Under the pieces are notes generated by a model. That model did no database searches and was not told where the DNA came from. It worked only from the letters and a program-made list of their open reading frames with translations. From NCBI GenBank assembly GCA_025558095.1, contig JAIVFI010000037.1, forward strand, positions 1-64,000: a stretch of 64,000 bases of DNA. The letters run 5' to 3'. The stretch's first letter is position 1. The number at the start of each line of letters is the position of its first letter. Shown one piece after another: positions 29,988-40,219 of this stretch. The position numbers were made by a program, and so were the translations under genes. Source of the stretch: Hyaloraphidium curvatum. Taxonomy: Eukaryota > Monoblepharomycota > Hyaloraphidiomycetes > Hyaloraphidiales > Hyaloraphidiaceae.

Positions 29988-31615
29988 TCACGCCTTCTTT
30001 TCGACCTCCGCCATCTCCGGTGCGCTTCCGGCTCCCTCGGCTCCCTCCGCCGGCCCCGATCCCAGCCGGACGTAGTCGTCGCCCTCGACCACCAACCGCC
30101 TCCTCAGCGACCGATCGTTCGCAAACGCCACCGCGACCCCCGCGACAAGCGACAGGCCCGCGGTGATCCACCAGCAGATCGCGTAGCTCCCCCTCGCATC
30201 GTACTCGACCGCCCCCAGGTAGGCCCCCAGGAAGGCGCCCAGCTGGTGCACCGCGAACGCGACGCTGTTGATGGTCGCCAGCCACCTGGTCCCGCAGATG
30301 GCGGCGAACAGCGAGGTGGTCACGGGGATCGAGGGGAACCAGGCGAGGCCGAGGAGCACGCAGACGGAGATGACGCCCGCCGGGGTGGCGGGGATGACGA
30401 TGAGGACGACGAGCATGGTGCCGCGGAAGAGGTAGATGGCCGCCAGGAGGTACTTGAGCCGTAGCCCTTTGATGAGCATGGGGAGGATGCCCGAGACGAA
30501 GGTGGCGAGGGTCGAGGTGATGCCGAGGACGGAGATGCACCATGCCGCGGTGGAGGAGGAGAGCCCGCGGTCGCGGAGGGAGGCTGCCATGGATGCCGAG
30601 GTGAAGCCGACGGTCCACCCGCAGGAGGTGTAGGCCAGGACGAAAAGGAGGATGGGTACCGAGGTGAAGGCCTCCTTGATGGCGGCCCATGCGTTGGGAG
30701 GGTCCGGCACGGGTTCGTAGCGGGGTCCGGCGGGTGCGACGGCGACTTCCACCGCGGCGGGCTTGGCCGGCTCCTTTGCTTCCGCCTCCGGCTTCTCCGC
30801 CGGCTCCTTGCTGTCCTTCTCCGGCTCAGCGCTCTGCGCGGGGGCAGGTACCGGCGGCACGGCCCTGGGCTTCTGCTTCCGCAGCATGACGACCATCGGA
30901 AACACGATCATGGCCTGGAACGCGATGATGTACGCGGCCTTGACCCATCCGAACGCGGAGATGAGGTACTGCGCCAGCGGTGCCAGCGCGAACTGGCCCG
31001 TCTGCGCCAGCGCCGACACGGTGCCAAAGACCAGGGAGCGCTTCCGTACGGCGCGGATGTCGTTGGCGGGGAACAGCCGGCCGACGTTGCCCAGCAGGAT
31101 GCCGACGGAGATGCCGGCCCCGCCGATGCCGACCAGTATCGACTGCCCCGCGATCCAGGCCGCCTGCGACATGTGCTCCGCCGAAGCAAAGACGAAGTTG
31201 CCCCCCACGAACAGGGCGGAGGCGACGAGCATGATGAGCGCGGGCCGCCCGAAGGTCTCGATGAGGGTCGCCCACATCGGGCCGAAGAAGCCGTTGAGGA
31301 GGTTGCCGATGGCGAAGGCGAGGGAGAAGGCGCTGCGCGGCCAGCCCATGCCTTCCTGGATCGGCACCTGTTGCAGAAGCTCGGAGGTCAGCACCTGCGG
31401 CTCCGCAAGCCAGGCGCAGGCGACTGCTCACGTTGAACACGCCCATGGCCAGGCGGCCGCCGAGCGTCTGGAAGGCGATCATGCTTGCGGCCTGCAGGAG
31501 GGAATCAGCGGCTGCGAGGTCGGAGTCTGCAGGCGACACGGACGAAGGTGACCCCGAGCGGGCCGTTGACGATCCCGGCGGCGGTCCCGAGGAACGACGG
31601 CGCCTCCATCGCCAT
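29988..31615 (-). CDS. MFS transporter, monocarboxylate-transporter-like
   Basis: On the minus strand exons 31544-31615, 31432-31491 and 29988-31394 give 512 residues with about twelve membrane helices. The first half ends in PMVVMLRKQKP; a central cytoplasmic loop of about 65 residues is rich in Pro, Ala, Glu and Lys; the second half starts at SVPILLFVLAYT. Helix 1 (GTAAGIVNGPLGVTF) is made by the first splice and helix 2 begins with GMGWPRSAFSLAFA, a layout seen in SLC16/MCT-type and related permeases. The second intron is only 37 bases, short for this window, but needed to join GVFN to VLTSELL. The substrate is unknown. The first exon is the least certain part. Confidence 0.75.
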
Positions 31616-32020
31616 GCTGGAGTGAGGTGGAGCGTCCGATGTCCTTGCACGCGGTTTGCAAACAACCTCGGTGCGTTGGTCGGTCCGGAGGACGCGGTGG
31701 CTAATCGTTCGGCGAGGCGGAGCCCGGAAACCACCGAACCACCCGCGCGGCACAACCCCTGTAGCGCCGCGTTTGCGAACACCAATCGCGCAATCAGGTC
31801 TCTTCCCGCGGAAATATGCGGCTTCTAGTGCTTCGAACGCGCCTGACCAGACTTGGGGGCGCGGGGTCTGAGTGGTGTTGCGGGGGCTGCGAGGTCTTCA
31901 TCTCGGAAGCAATGCAGCATGGAGGTGCATGTAATCATCATAGGAAAACCAATTCCGCCAAAGTCGCCATTCCAGCACTCAATATCCGCTTATCCGCCAC
32001 GACGAAGAATTTCGTACTGG

Positions 32021-32374
32021 TCACCCCGCGGCGGCGACCGCCGCGGCTGGGTCGCCATGCCTTCCGCAGTTGAGCTTGTGCTTGGGCCAGTCCGCTTTCT
32101 GGCAGTCGACCGAGCAGTACCAGACCGACTTGCAGCTCGCGCACCGCCGGAGAGCCGCCCGATCCTTGCTGGCCTGGCACCAGTAGCAGGTGAGCTCCGA
32201 CAGGTGGATTTCGTGTGCGGTGAGGGCCTGGTACGCGGCGGTCAGGATCCCGGAGAAGCGGGGCGCGCAGCTGGCTCTGTGGCAGGCGGGCGCGGTGACG
32301 GTCCGGTACTCCGAGAACAGGTTGCCTCCAAGCCGCCCATGCGGATGGCCCCGTGCAGCGGGTGCCCCGCGCAA
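32021..32374 (-). pseudogene. MYND C-terminal fragment (relic P1)
   Basis: The minus strand encodes a complete MYND finger (CYWC, RRCASC, WYCSVDC, QKADWPKHKLNC) with an upstream segment TAPACHRASCAP that aligns with SAPLCHARRC of the intact gene at 6301-7416. Homology stops at about 32350, where the opposite strand becomes another MYND relic, so the body of the gene is missing. All zinc ligands are intact, so it was detached recently or could be an exon of something not recognised. Confidence 0.65.
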
Positions 32375-32476
32375 TTGCCGTTCTCGAAGCTCAGAAGGTG
32401 CACGAGGTGCAAGGCGGACTACTATCGCTCAGCAGAGTGCCAGCGGGCGGACTGGGCCAAGCACAAGCAGCTCGGG
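32343..32476 (+). pseudogene. MYND finger remnant (relic P2)
   Basis: Plus-strand codons give a MYND finger with CSGC, RRCTRC, then YYRSAEC where the first Cys has become Arg, and QRADWAKHK followed by LG where the last Cys should be. Two of the eight ligands are lost and no gene body is attached. It is head to head with relic P1, the two meeting at about 32350. Confidence 0.65.
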
Positions 32477-32694
32477 GAGTCCCCCGATCGGGGCGAGGGT
32501 GATCGGGAGCCGGAGCTTCGACGTGTCGGGGCAACAGCGTGCTCGGATCCGCGGATGTAGGCGAGATTGCTCTATACCTCGGCTTGATGTGCGTCTTGAC
32601 CGCGGACGACCTCTGGCTCCGCTTGCTGCCGGGATGGTGTTCGACCCGTTGCACCCGTCCCCTGTCGTGCATCACCGTCCCCACCCGAGCCCAC

Positions 32695-33130
32695 GTTGCT
32701 TCGTTCGCTCTTGAGTGCAGCCTGGCGCAACCCGCAATGGAGGCGTTCTTGGCGCGCGAGCTCGGGCGACAGCCTGGTTCCGCTCCTCGCAGCCCCTGCA
32801 TCGCCTGCGGCATCAGCACATCAGAGTTCCGGACGGGGATTTCCTGGGGCGGCGAGGGAGGGAGCCGCGGTTCCGCGGACCTGACGTTCGCAATGGGCGC
32901 CCTATGCCGCTCGCCCGGGTGCGCCGTGGCCGGGGTTCGGATCGTGCGGCGAGCTATGGAAAGTACGACCGGTGAAGGAACAGGCACGTCTCGGGCTTTT
33001 TGTAATGCATGGCAACGTCCAGAAGAGGCCTACGGAGCTCAAGAGGTGCGGCAGGTGCAAGGCCGCCAGATACTGCTCGGCGGGTGCCAACGGGCGGACT
33101 GGCCGCGCCACAAGCCCGATTGCACCGACG
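32695..33130 (+). pseudogene. MYND gene relic, N-terminally truncated and frameshifted (P3)
   Basis: VASFALE and SPCIACGIS match TFALETA and SPCISCGAR of the intact MYND gene at 6301-7416. Downstream, the finger is split: one frame reads FCNAW (the second Cys replaced by Trp), the next frame reads LKRCGRCKAARYCS, and the first frame resumes with GGCQRADWPRHKPDC. Two frameshifts and one lost ligand make it non-functional as read. The N-terminal 200 residues of the parent are absent. Confidence 0.7.
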
Positions 33131-33323
33131 TCAAGGGGACCCGAGGTGGCGACGGATGAGCCGACGCGAAAGGAACAGCAGAATTGGAGATGATTTCGAC
33201 GGCCGACAGTCTGGAGCATTCGCATTGCGGACAATACACGACCGATCCCTGCTGGTCCAACCGACGTACCCCGGTCTACCCGGTACCCGCTTGACCATGA
33301 CTTGATCCCCGCCCCGACAGCAA

Positions 33324-34225
33324 TCACTCGGCCTTGCCGCCGCCCGCCGCTCGCCTCTTGAACGCCGCCACGTCCTTGGCATCCGGCTTGGTCAACAGCA
33401 CGAAGTAGGCCGCCGTCCCCCCGCACAGCGCCAGCGCCACCAGCTCCGACGGATCCAGCGCTCCCCTCCTGTGGGCGTCCCAGTCGCCGTAAGGCCCGCC
33501 CCAGTTGCCCTTTCCGAACACGCCCCAGAAGAACCGCTGCACCGGGTTGACCAGGAACCCGGCGATGGCGACGATCATGCCCCCGCGGTGGGCGGCGAGG
33601 TCGCCGTCGTTGAGCGCCTTGAGCGCCGTGCCGTAGCCGAGGGTGATGGCGGTCAGCGCGGCGGCGTTGCCCCAGTGGAGCACGCGGCTGATGGGGACCA
33701 TCCCCTGGACGAACAGGATGTAGGCGATCTGGACCTGTGCGGGGGGCGGAAGGGGGTTAGGGGCTCTGGTGGACAGCGGAATGGCGGGAGAGGGACCTGG
33801 GTGGCGATCACGAGGGGGAAGGCGAGGGTTCCGAGCACGCGGTGGAGCTTGTAGCTGCGTTGCCTGATCCAGGGGGTGGCCTGCATGATGAAGAGGGAGA
33901 GCAGGACGGCGGAGCCGGCGATGTGCAGGCGGATGGAGGTCTGCCGCTCATGGAACCTGCAGGGGCGGGGGCGGGGTGAGCTCCGGGGAATGGACCGCAA
34001 GGCCAGCCGTACGTACATGGGGGAAATGCCGAGCTCGTGGAAGGTCGCGAGCACCGACGGCGACGCCGAGCCGTCGTCGGGGATCACGGCGCCCTTGAAA
34101 CCCACGACGTTCTCGGCCTCGGACTTTGTGAAGTAGCTCACGATCCGGTCGAACGTCCAGAGCGAGGAGAACGCGAAGGCCGCGCCGGCGGCGACCATGG
34201 GCGCGTAGCCGAGGATGGAGGCCAT
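33324..34225 (-). CDS. DUF2306-like membrane protein
   Basis: Minus-strand exons 34017-34225, 33797-33956 and 33324-33734 give 259 residues; the first intron has a GTACGT donor, and both acceptors restore the frame. Five or six membrane helices are visible. The core RLHIAGSAVLLSLFIMQ, SYKLHRVLGTLAF and DLAAHRGGMIVA, with regularly placed His residues at helix starts, matches the DUF2306 pattern (predicted heme-binding, cytochrome b561-like membrane proteins of unknown role). The last 60 residues are soluble, with a basic end. Gene and thioesterase (34815) diverge from a shared upstream region. Confidence 0.7.
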
Positions 34226-34814
34226 CTCCGTCGCGTGCTGCTCCTGCGGCGCGTGGGGATAAGCCGGGCGCGGCGCGGCGCGCGGGGCGCGGACCCACGC
34301 GGCGAGCGCGAAAACACCGGGGCGGAGAGAGGAGCGCCGCAGAGGTGCGGGAGGCGTGCGCGGCGCGGATTCTCGCGAGCGGGACACCACGACGGTGCTG
34401 GGGCGCTTTCAAGCGTCGGCCCCCGCAACAACTCGCTGCAGCACAGCCCGCAGCAAAAATCATCGATGATGTTGTTCCTCATGGCACCGTTACCACACGG
34501 CATGGTGCTGGGGGCTCGCTCTCTGATCGATCCGCGTCTCCTGGAGGATTGCAGAGGAGGGTTACTGCTCGCACGAGAACGAGCACTTTGCTTGCTCGTC
34601 CGATCGCCCGCCAAGACAACGCTACTACCACCATCCGAGGGAATCGAAATGTGCCGCAGATTGCCCGCTCGATGGATTGGAGCTCCGCTTTAGGCTCCCG
34701 GTGTGATTTAGCTGCGGCGCACTGGATTCTTCGACTCCGGGTCTCCGCGGTGGGAACAGTGGGGAGGACGCGTCCGCTTGCCCCTGCAAACCGAGCTCCT
34801 TCTTCATACCCTCC
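34226..34814. other. Divergent upstream region
   Basis: About 590 bases between the DUF2306-like gene and the thioesterase gene. The DUF2306-like frame is open on the minus strand up to 34390 but without membrane or domain features. Nothing else was recognised. Confidence 0.5.
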
Positions 34815-35447
34815 ATGGCCACGACCCTGCTGGACGACGACGCGGTCCAGATCCTCCTGGGCGGCCTCCCCCCACCCCGCGACGCGTCTTCCCCCCCGGC
34901 GCTCGCGATGCGCGTCTCCTTCCACATCCTCCCCTCCACCCCCCACCCGCACGCCCTCTCCTCCAACTCCCACACCATGCTCTCGCTCACCCCCACCGGC
35001 ATCTCGGAGTGGCTCGCCTTGACGTCCGCGGACGGGAAGTCGGGGGCGACGCTGATCCGCTGCGGGCCCGACACGGCGGGGCTGGGCGGGCTGATGCACG
35101 GCGCGCTGTCGTTCCTCCTGCTGGACATGTCGTGCGGGATGGTGGCCTCGGCTGCGTCGGGCGGCGTGGCGATGACGAGGAAGGCGGATCTGCGGTGGAG
35201 GAAGGCGGCCCCCGTCCCGGGGGTGTACTGCGTCCGGACGAGGGTGGCGAAGCTCGATCCGCCGGGGACGCAGCGGCGGCAGGTGGTCGTGGAGGGCGGG
35301 CTGGTTTCGTGGGACGCGTACCGGGCCGAGGTGCTGGACGGGAGGCCGGATGCCGCGGTGGAGGCATTCGTGGAGGCGACGATCGACTTTGGCGTCGTCC
35401 CCCGGGGCAAGGTCGATGCGGGACCGATTGCACCGTCGTCTCTCTAG
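34815..35447 (+). CDS. Hotdog-fold thioesterase (PaaI-like)
   Basis: A single exon of 210 residues. The core LGGLMHGALSFLLLDMSCGM is the long central helix of the hotdog fold with the H-G and D of the PaaI/acyl-CoA thioesterase family, followed by TRKADLRWRKAAPVPGVYCVRT, the strand-turn-strand with the conserved Pro, and a last strand GGLVSWDAYRAEV. The first 50 residues are specific. These enzymes hydrolyse acyl-CoA or acyl-ACP thioesters; the substrate chain cannot be assigned. A role near the FATP and P450 genes in fatty acid metabolism is only suggestive. Confidence 0.75.
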   Translation: MATTLLDDDAVQILLGGLPPPRDASSPPALAMRVSFHILPSTPHPHALSSNSHTMLSLTPTGISEWLALTSADGKSGATLIRCGPDTAGLGGLMHGALSFLLLDMSCGMVASAASGGVAMTRKADLRWRKAAPVPGVYCVRTRVAKLDPPGTQRRQVVVEGGLVSWDAYRAEVLDGRPDAAVEAFVEATIDFGVVPRGKVDAGPIAPSSL

Positions 35448-35721
35448 ATGTCTTTCTCCAAAATCCTGGCTTCGAGCCGGTAGCCTCGGTCAAGCCCAGG
35501 TCCAGTCAAGCCCTTGAGGCGACGGTTGGTCCCATCTGACACTGTTTCCTTTCGCCAAAAGACCCCGCAGACTGGTCCGTACCAACTGGAATCTATTCGC
35601 TCGACGTGAAGGATCACCCGGACCGCTGCGCAGGCTGTTGCGACCCGTCTGGAGCACACCGCACGCCGAAGTTCGCGGGTTTCCTCCACACTACTTGTCG
35701 CCGCCGATTCCCAAGGACGTC

Positions 35722-37347
35722 ATGTCTCCCGCCGACGATTTCTCCCCGGACGAATGGCTGGCGCTCCTTCCTGCCCCGGTGTCACCCCCGTTCCCCCCGC
35801 CCGGCCCGCTGCGCGTCCCCGCCGACCCCGCGGCCGACGCGCGCTCCGCCCGGCCGCTCACGCGCGCGGCCCTGCGGGCGGCGATCCGCCCGCTGAGCGC
35901 GCACCTGACGGGCTGGCTGGACGCGCAGTACGCGCTGGCGCCGCTCAACGCCCGCCTGCTGCTCCGCTTCACGAGCTTCTGCGTGCTCGGCCTGGCACTG
36001 GCCCCCGCCCCGGCCGTGCTCAACGACGGCCGCTTCTCCGTCCGCGGGATGGGCTGGGGCCTCGCGGCGTACGGCCTCTTCTTCGCGTTCAACCAGCTGG
36101 CCATGGTCAGGGGGAGCTGGCGGGGGGCCGGCGTCGGGAAACGCGGGCAGGCCGCCGACCCGGACCTGGGGTCGCACGCGCTGGCTCCCGTGGCGCGGTG
36201 GAGCCAGCTAGTCCGTGCGGCCGACGGTGTCGCCAGAGGGAATGGCGACGTGGAGCACGGCCGGGACGCCGCCGGGGCCGCCCAGGCAGTCTGCTCGGCT
36301 CTTGTCACCCACAGGGAGGGCGACCCGCTCTGCCCCTGCCCCATGCCCTCGTGCGCCGGTGGCCTCGCGGACGCGGCCGCATGGTCGCGTGCCGCCGAGT
36401 ACGGGATCCGGACCGCGCTCGCCGTCGCCTCGACCGTTGTCGCGGCCTACACCGCCTTCGTCACATTTGCCCCGCGCTTCTGGACCTCCTGGTGGTGGGC
36501 CCTGCTCGCGTGCTTGTACATCGTGGCGATGGTGTGGAGCCTCGTCACGGGGCCGCTGGGCCGGATCTCGGCCGTCTTCCCCGTGATGGGCCTCGTCGAG
36601 AGGCTCCACGTGAGGGCCGTGTCGCTCGCGCTGGGCGGTCTGCTGGACCGCCTGCACGCGCAGCTCGCCGGCGGTCGGCACGACTTGGGGAAACCCGGCT
36701 CGGAAAGAGCCGACGGGGAAAAGTCGGAGGTATTGAAGGCAGACCGTGAAGCAACGGACCCGGACAGCACGCACGAGGAGCTCTACGTCCGGCTCCACCT
36801 GCTCCTGTCGACGGTCTGGCAGAAACGCATCCTCAACCCGTGGACGGGGGACGTCACCGCCCTCGCCATCTTCGCCACCTCGTCCATCCTCTGCATCGCG
36901 CTCAACATCGTTCGTACACCTTGCTCCAACCGCCGCACCGGCCTGACCCGCCTCCCACCGCAGATCGGCGGCCTCTGCGTCCCCGCGTGGACGCTGCTCT
37001 TCGGCGCCTTCGTCCTCGTCCTCTTCTTCCTCGACCTCTCGAGCACCGCCGCCAGCAACGCCCAGATCCGCTCCGTCACCTCTCTCTACTCCTCCGCCCG
37101 CCAATCGCTCCGCCGCATGGCCCTGCTGCACCCTTCGCACCCCGCGCTCCCCGCGTTGGACCGGCACGACGCGATGCTGGCGTCGTTCCTGGACGCCGGC
37201 GGTTACGAGATGCGGTTCTGGGGGTTCGCGGTCGGGTACGGGACCGTGCGGACGGTCGCGGCGACGGTGCTGACGGTCGGCTTCGGGCTGTGGGGGGTGG
37301 CGCGGGGGAGCGGGATGTACGTGACGCCCGAGACGGTGTGCTACTGA
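35722..37347 (+). CDS. 7TM membrane protein with C-x-C-P motif (intact copy)
   Basis: Exons 35722-36909 and 36964-37347 give 523 residues; the 54-base intron keeps the frame open, so retention would also be tolerated. Seven hydrophobic segments are seen: LLLRFTSFCVLGLALAP, GWGLAAYGLFFAFNQLA, ALAVASTVVAAYTAFVTF, WWALLACLYIVAMVW, ALAIFATSSILCIALNI, WTLLFGAFVLVLFFLDL and VRTVAATVLTVGFGLWGVA, with a short tail ending in VTPETVCY. Between helices 2 and 3 is the family signature HREGDPLCPCPMPSCAG, a possible metal or disulfide site. A long loop of about 130 residues joins helices 4 and 5. I do not recognise a named family; arrangement and the terminal seventh helix recall gustatory-receptor-like 7TM proteins, which is speculative. 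Confidence 0.75.
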   Translation: MSPADDFSPDEWLALLPAPVSPPFPPPGPLRVPADPAADARSARPLTRAALRAAIRPLSAHLTGWLDAQYALAPLNARLLLRFTSFCVLGLALAPAPAVLNDGRFSVRGMGWGLAAYGLFFAFNQLAMVRGSWRGAGVGKRGQAADPDLGSHALAPVARWSQLVRAADGVARGNGDVEHGRDAAGAAQAVCSALVTHREGDPLCPCPMPSCAGGLADAAAWSRAAEYGIRTALAVASTVVAAYTAFVTFAPRFWTSWWWALLACLYIVAMVWSLVTGPLGRISAVFPVMGLVERLHVRAVSLALGGLLDRLHAQLAGGRHDLGKPGSERADGEKSEVLKADREATDPDSTHEELYVRLHLLLSTVWQKRILNPWTGDVTALAIFATSSILCIALNIVRTPCSNRRTGLTRLPPQIGGLCVPAWTLLFGAFVLVLFFLDLSSTAASNAQIRSVTSLYSSARQSLRRMALLHPSHPALPALDRHDAMLASFLDAGGYEMRFWGFAVGYGTVRTVAATVLTVGFGLWGVARGSGMYVTPETVCY

Positions 37348-37423
37348 GCCCTGGGCGGGGTGTGGGTGGGTTGAAAAGGTTGAATGCAATCGGCATGCGA
37401 TTTCCATGGAAGCCGTGCGGGTG

Positions 37424-38179
37424 CCCGGCGCGGAGGGCGTCCTCCAGCGCGCCGGGGGCGATCAGGCCCGCGCGGGAGGTGTTGACGACCAGCGCGTCCG
37501 GCTTCATCCGCGCGAGGTCCTCGGCGGCGACGATGCCCCGCGTTGCGGGGACGAGGCGCATGTGCAGGGTCAGCACGTCGGCGCGGGAGAAGAAGTCGGC
37601 CTTGTCGCGGGCGGCTTCGAAGCCGTCCTCGGCGGCCTGCGCGCGGGAGGGCTCGCGGCCCCACACCAGGACGTGCATGCCGAACGTCTGGCCGTAGCGG
37701 GCGATCTCGCGGCCGATGCGGCCGTACCCGAATATGCCCAGCGTCTTGCCCCTCAGGCTGGAGCCCAGGCCGACCTGCCATCGCCCCTCCTTCATCGCGG
37801 CCATCTGCTGCGGGATCCCCCTCACGGCCGCGATCACCAGGCCCCACGTGAGCTCGGCGGTCGCGTAGGACGGGGTCCCCGGGTGCAGGTTCGAGCACAG
37901 CAGCACGCCGCGCGCGGTCAGCGCGTCGACGTCGACGTGCGGGTACACGCTGCGCTGGCTCACGAGCCGGAGCTTGGGCAGGCGGCTGATGAGCGGGGCG
38001 CGCAAAGCGGTGCGCTCGCGGATCAGCACGAGGGCTTCGGCGTCCGCGAACCGCCGCGCGAGCTCGCCCTCGTCCGTCGTGTGGTCGTTGAACACCGTGA
38101 CGTCGTGGCCGTCCAGCAGCGAGAAGCAGGGGAGGGTGTGGAGCGTGTCGCTCCAGTCGTCGAGGATCGAGACGCGCAT
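37424..38179 (-). pseudogene. D-2-hydroxyacid dehydrogenase, C-terminally truncated
   Basis: From the ATG at 38179 the minus strand encodes a typical D-isomer-specific 2-hydroxyacid dehydrogenase: RERTALRAPLISRLPKLRLVSQ is preceded by a flavodoxin-like start, then TAELTWGLVIAA, the nucleotide loop TLGIFGYGRIGREIA, and VNTSRAGLIAPGALEDALRAG with the catalytic Arg. After that, at 37424, homology stops; the DVFEEEP and PHIG segment with the catalytic His is missing, and the frame runs on without homology into antisense of the 7TM gene. About 60-70 residues are lost. The gene appears cut where the 3' flank of the 7TM gene at 35722 begins. The close match to bacterial family members is notable. 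An unrecognised 3' exon cannot be excluded. Confidence 0.65.
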
Positions 38180-38325
38180 GACTGAACAGCGACGCGCTCT
38201 GATGGCGATCCTGAGCCGGGCCAATGGTGAATCGGCCTAACCAGGTCACTTCCGGGAGAATTGGCAGGGGCACACGAGTGACGAGAGGGAGACAAAAGGG
38301 ATTCCCGCAACGGGCCCTGTTTACG

Positions 38326-40180
38326 ATGCTCGTCACCGCGGTGCTGCTCGCCTCCGCGGCCTACTTGATCTTTGAATTGTGGTGGAGACGCTCCGCCGAC
38401 CGAGGCGATGGCGACGCGGTCGCGACGCTCGTCGGCGTGCCGTGCGTGTCCTCCTCGGCTTGGTCCCGACGCCGGCACTCACTCGTCCTGCGCCTCCCGA
38501 AGCTTCATCAACCGCCCCTCGCTGTCCAACGCGAAAAAGTCCTTCGTGACCGACCTGGACGCGATCCGCGCGACGGGCCGCAAGAACCTCCGATGGGTCA
38601 ACCCTCTCCGGCCCGGCGTCACCGTGGTCGTCGTGTCGGACCCCGCCGTGCTCCGCGAGATCTTCGTCGGTGCGAAATGGGAGAACTTCACGCGCGCGCA
38701 CCCGGCCATGGGCCCGCAGCAGGAATACGCCGGCGGGCTGATCCTCCAGCCCAACGGGGACGAGTGGCGGCAGGCGAGGGCGCTGTTCGACCGCACCTTC
38801 ACCACCCCGGCCGTGCGGTCGTACGTGCCGATCCTGGTGGACCTGCGGGACACGTTCATGGGGCAGATCCGAAAGGTCAACGCCGCGGCGCCCGACGGGT
38901 TCGACATCCAGCCCGAGCTCTTCAAGTTCACCTTCGAGTGGGACACTCCCTCGGCGACCTGGATTGCGGGCGACTGACAATGTTTCCGCCCCCGCAGCGC
39001 CATCTGCAGGCTCGCGTTCGGCGAGGAGATCGGGGCCATGACGACCAAGGAGGGCGAGAAGCTCCTCGACGCGTGGAACGAGTGGTTCGGCGCGACCTCG
39101 ATCCTCATGCTCGTCAACATCCTCTTCTCCAACGACGCCTGGGTACGCCCCGATCGACTCGGCCGACGGACCCGACGCTCATCCCCGCGCCCGCAGAAAT
39201 ACTTCACGGGCCTCAAGAAGAACACCGAGCGCGGCCGCGACACCATCTACGGCCTGATCCAGCGCGGCATCGACCGCCGCAAGCGCGGGGAGGACCTGGA
39301 CCGGGTCAGCATCCTGGACAACGCGATGCGGAGCGAGAAGCTGCCGGCGTTCATGAAGAACGACGAGGCGGAGCTTAGGAGGCAGTTTTGCACTCTGCTG
39401 TGGGTCTCCCGGGGCGAAGCGGGCCCGGCGGGCGCTCACGGCCGCCGTTTTCCAGGTTCGCCGGCCACGACACGACCGCGGGCACCACCGCCATCGCCAC
39501 GCACTTCCTCGCGCACAACCCCAGGTGGCAGAAGGCCATCCGCGCCGAGGTCGCCGCGGCCGTCCCCGCGGGCGAGCCCATCTCCCTCGAGCCCCTCGAG
39601 AACCTACCCGCGCTGAATGCGGTGGTCAAGGAGACCCTGCGGATCCTGCCCGCGGCGCCGTACGGCGGGACGAGGGTGATGGGCTGCGACATGGACTTCA
39701 CCTACGTGGACGGGGTCGACGGCCGAAGCAAGACGATCAAGTTCCGCGAAGGAGATTGGATCTTTCCTTTCGTGTACGGGGCGCAGCACGACCGGGATTA
39801 CTGGGCCCAGGATCCGGACGTGTGGGACCCTCAACGCTGGCTCGACGATCCGAACGGGGGAGCAAAGGTGATCCCGCCACACACCCGGGAAGTCGAGGCG
39901 CTGATGCCGCAGCGACAGAACCTCTACGCCAACAGCCCGTTCGGCAACGGAGCGCGCCGCTGTATCGGGGAACGGTAGGGGGACCCGCCCTAAGTCATGG
40001 CACGCAGGCTGATCGTCCCGCCCTCCCAGGCTCGCTCTCGGGGAGACCCGCGTCCTCCTCGCCTCGATCCTCCGCGAGTTCGACATCGCGCCCGGGGACT
40101 ACGTCTTCGACGTCAAGAACGAGGCGACGGTGTCGGCCGCCAACGGCGTCAAGGTCAGGCTCGTCCCCGTCAAGGCCTAG
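38326..40180 (+). CDS. Cytochrome P450 (second locus)
   Basis: Six exons, 38326-38441, 38503-38937, 38998-39142, 39197-39399, 39456-39974 and 40030-40180, splice to 522 residues. Landmarks are an N-terminal anchor (MLVTAVLLASAAYLIFELWW), EWRQARALFDRTF in helix C, AGHDTTAGT in the I-helix joined by the fourth intron, KETLRI as ExxR, DPQRWL, and heme-binding FGNGARRCIGER with the axial Cys. It is a diverged paralogue of the P450 at 23085 (both share FINRP/FLNRP, GGLIL, RKRGEDLDRVSILD), but has two more introns. An ER-bound monooxygenase on a hydrophobic substrate is likely; the substrate is unknown. It is 145 bases from the divergent truncated dehydrogenase. Confidence 0.9.
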
Positions 40181-40219
40181 TGTGACATCCCTGTATTGGA
40201 GCAACAGCACGCTGCCGGG

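Noticed and set aside
36910-36963. The in-frame 54-base segment of the 7TM gene at 35722 as coding
   Set aside because: It interrupts the sixth helix region, has GT-AG ends, and the relatives at 41205 and 49984 have introns at this place. Retention cannot be excluded, but is less likely.
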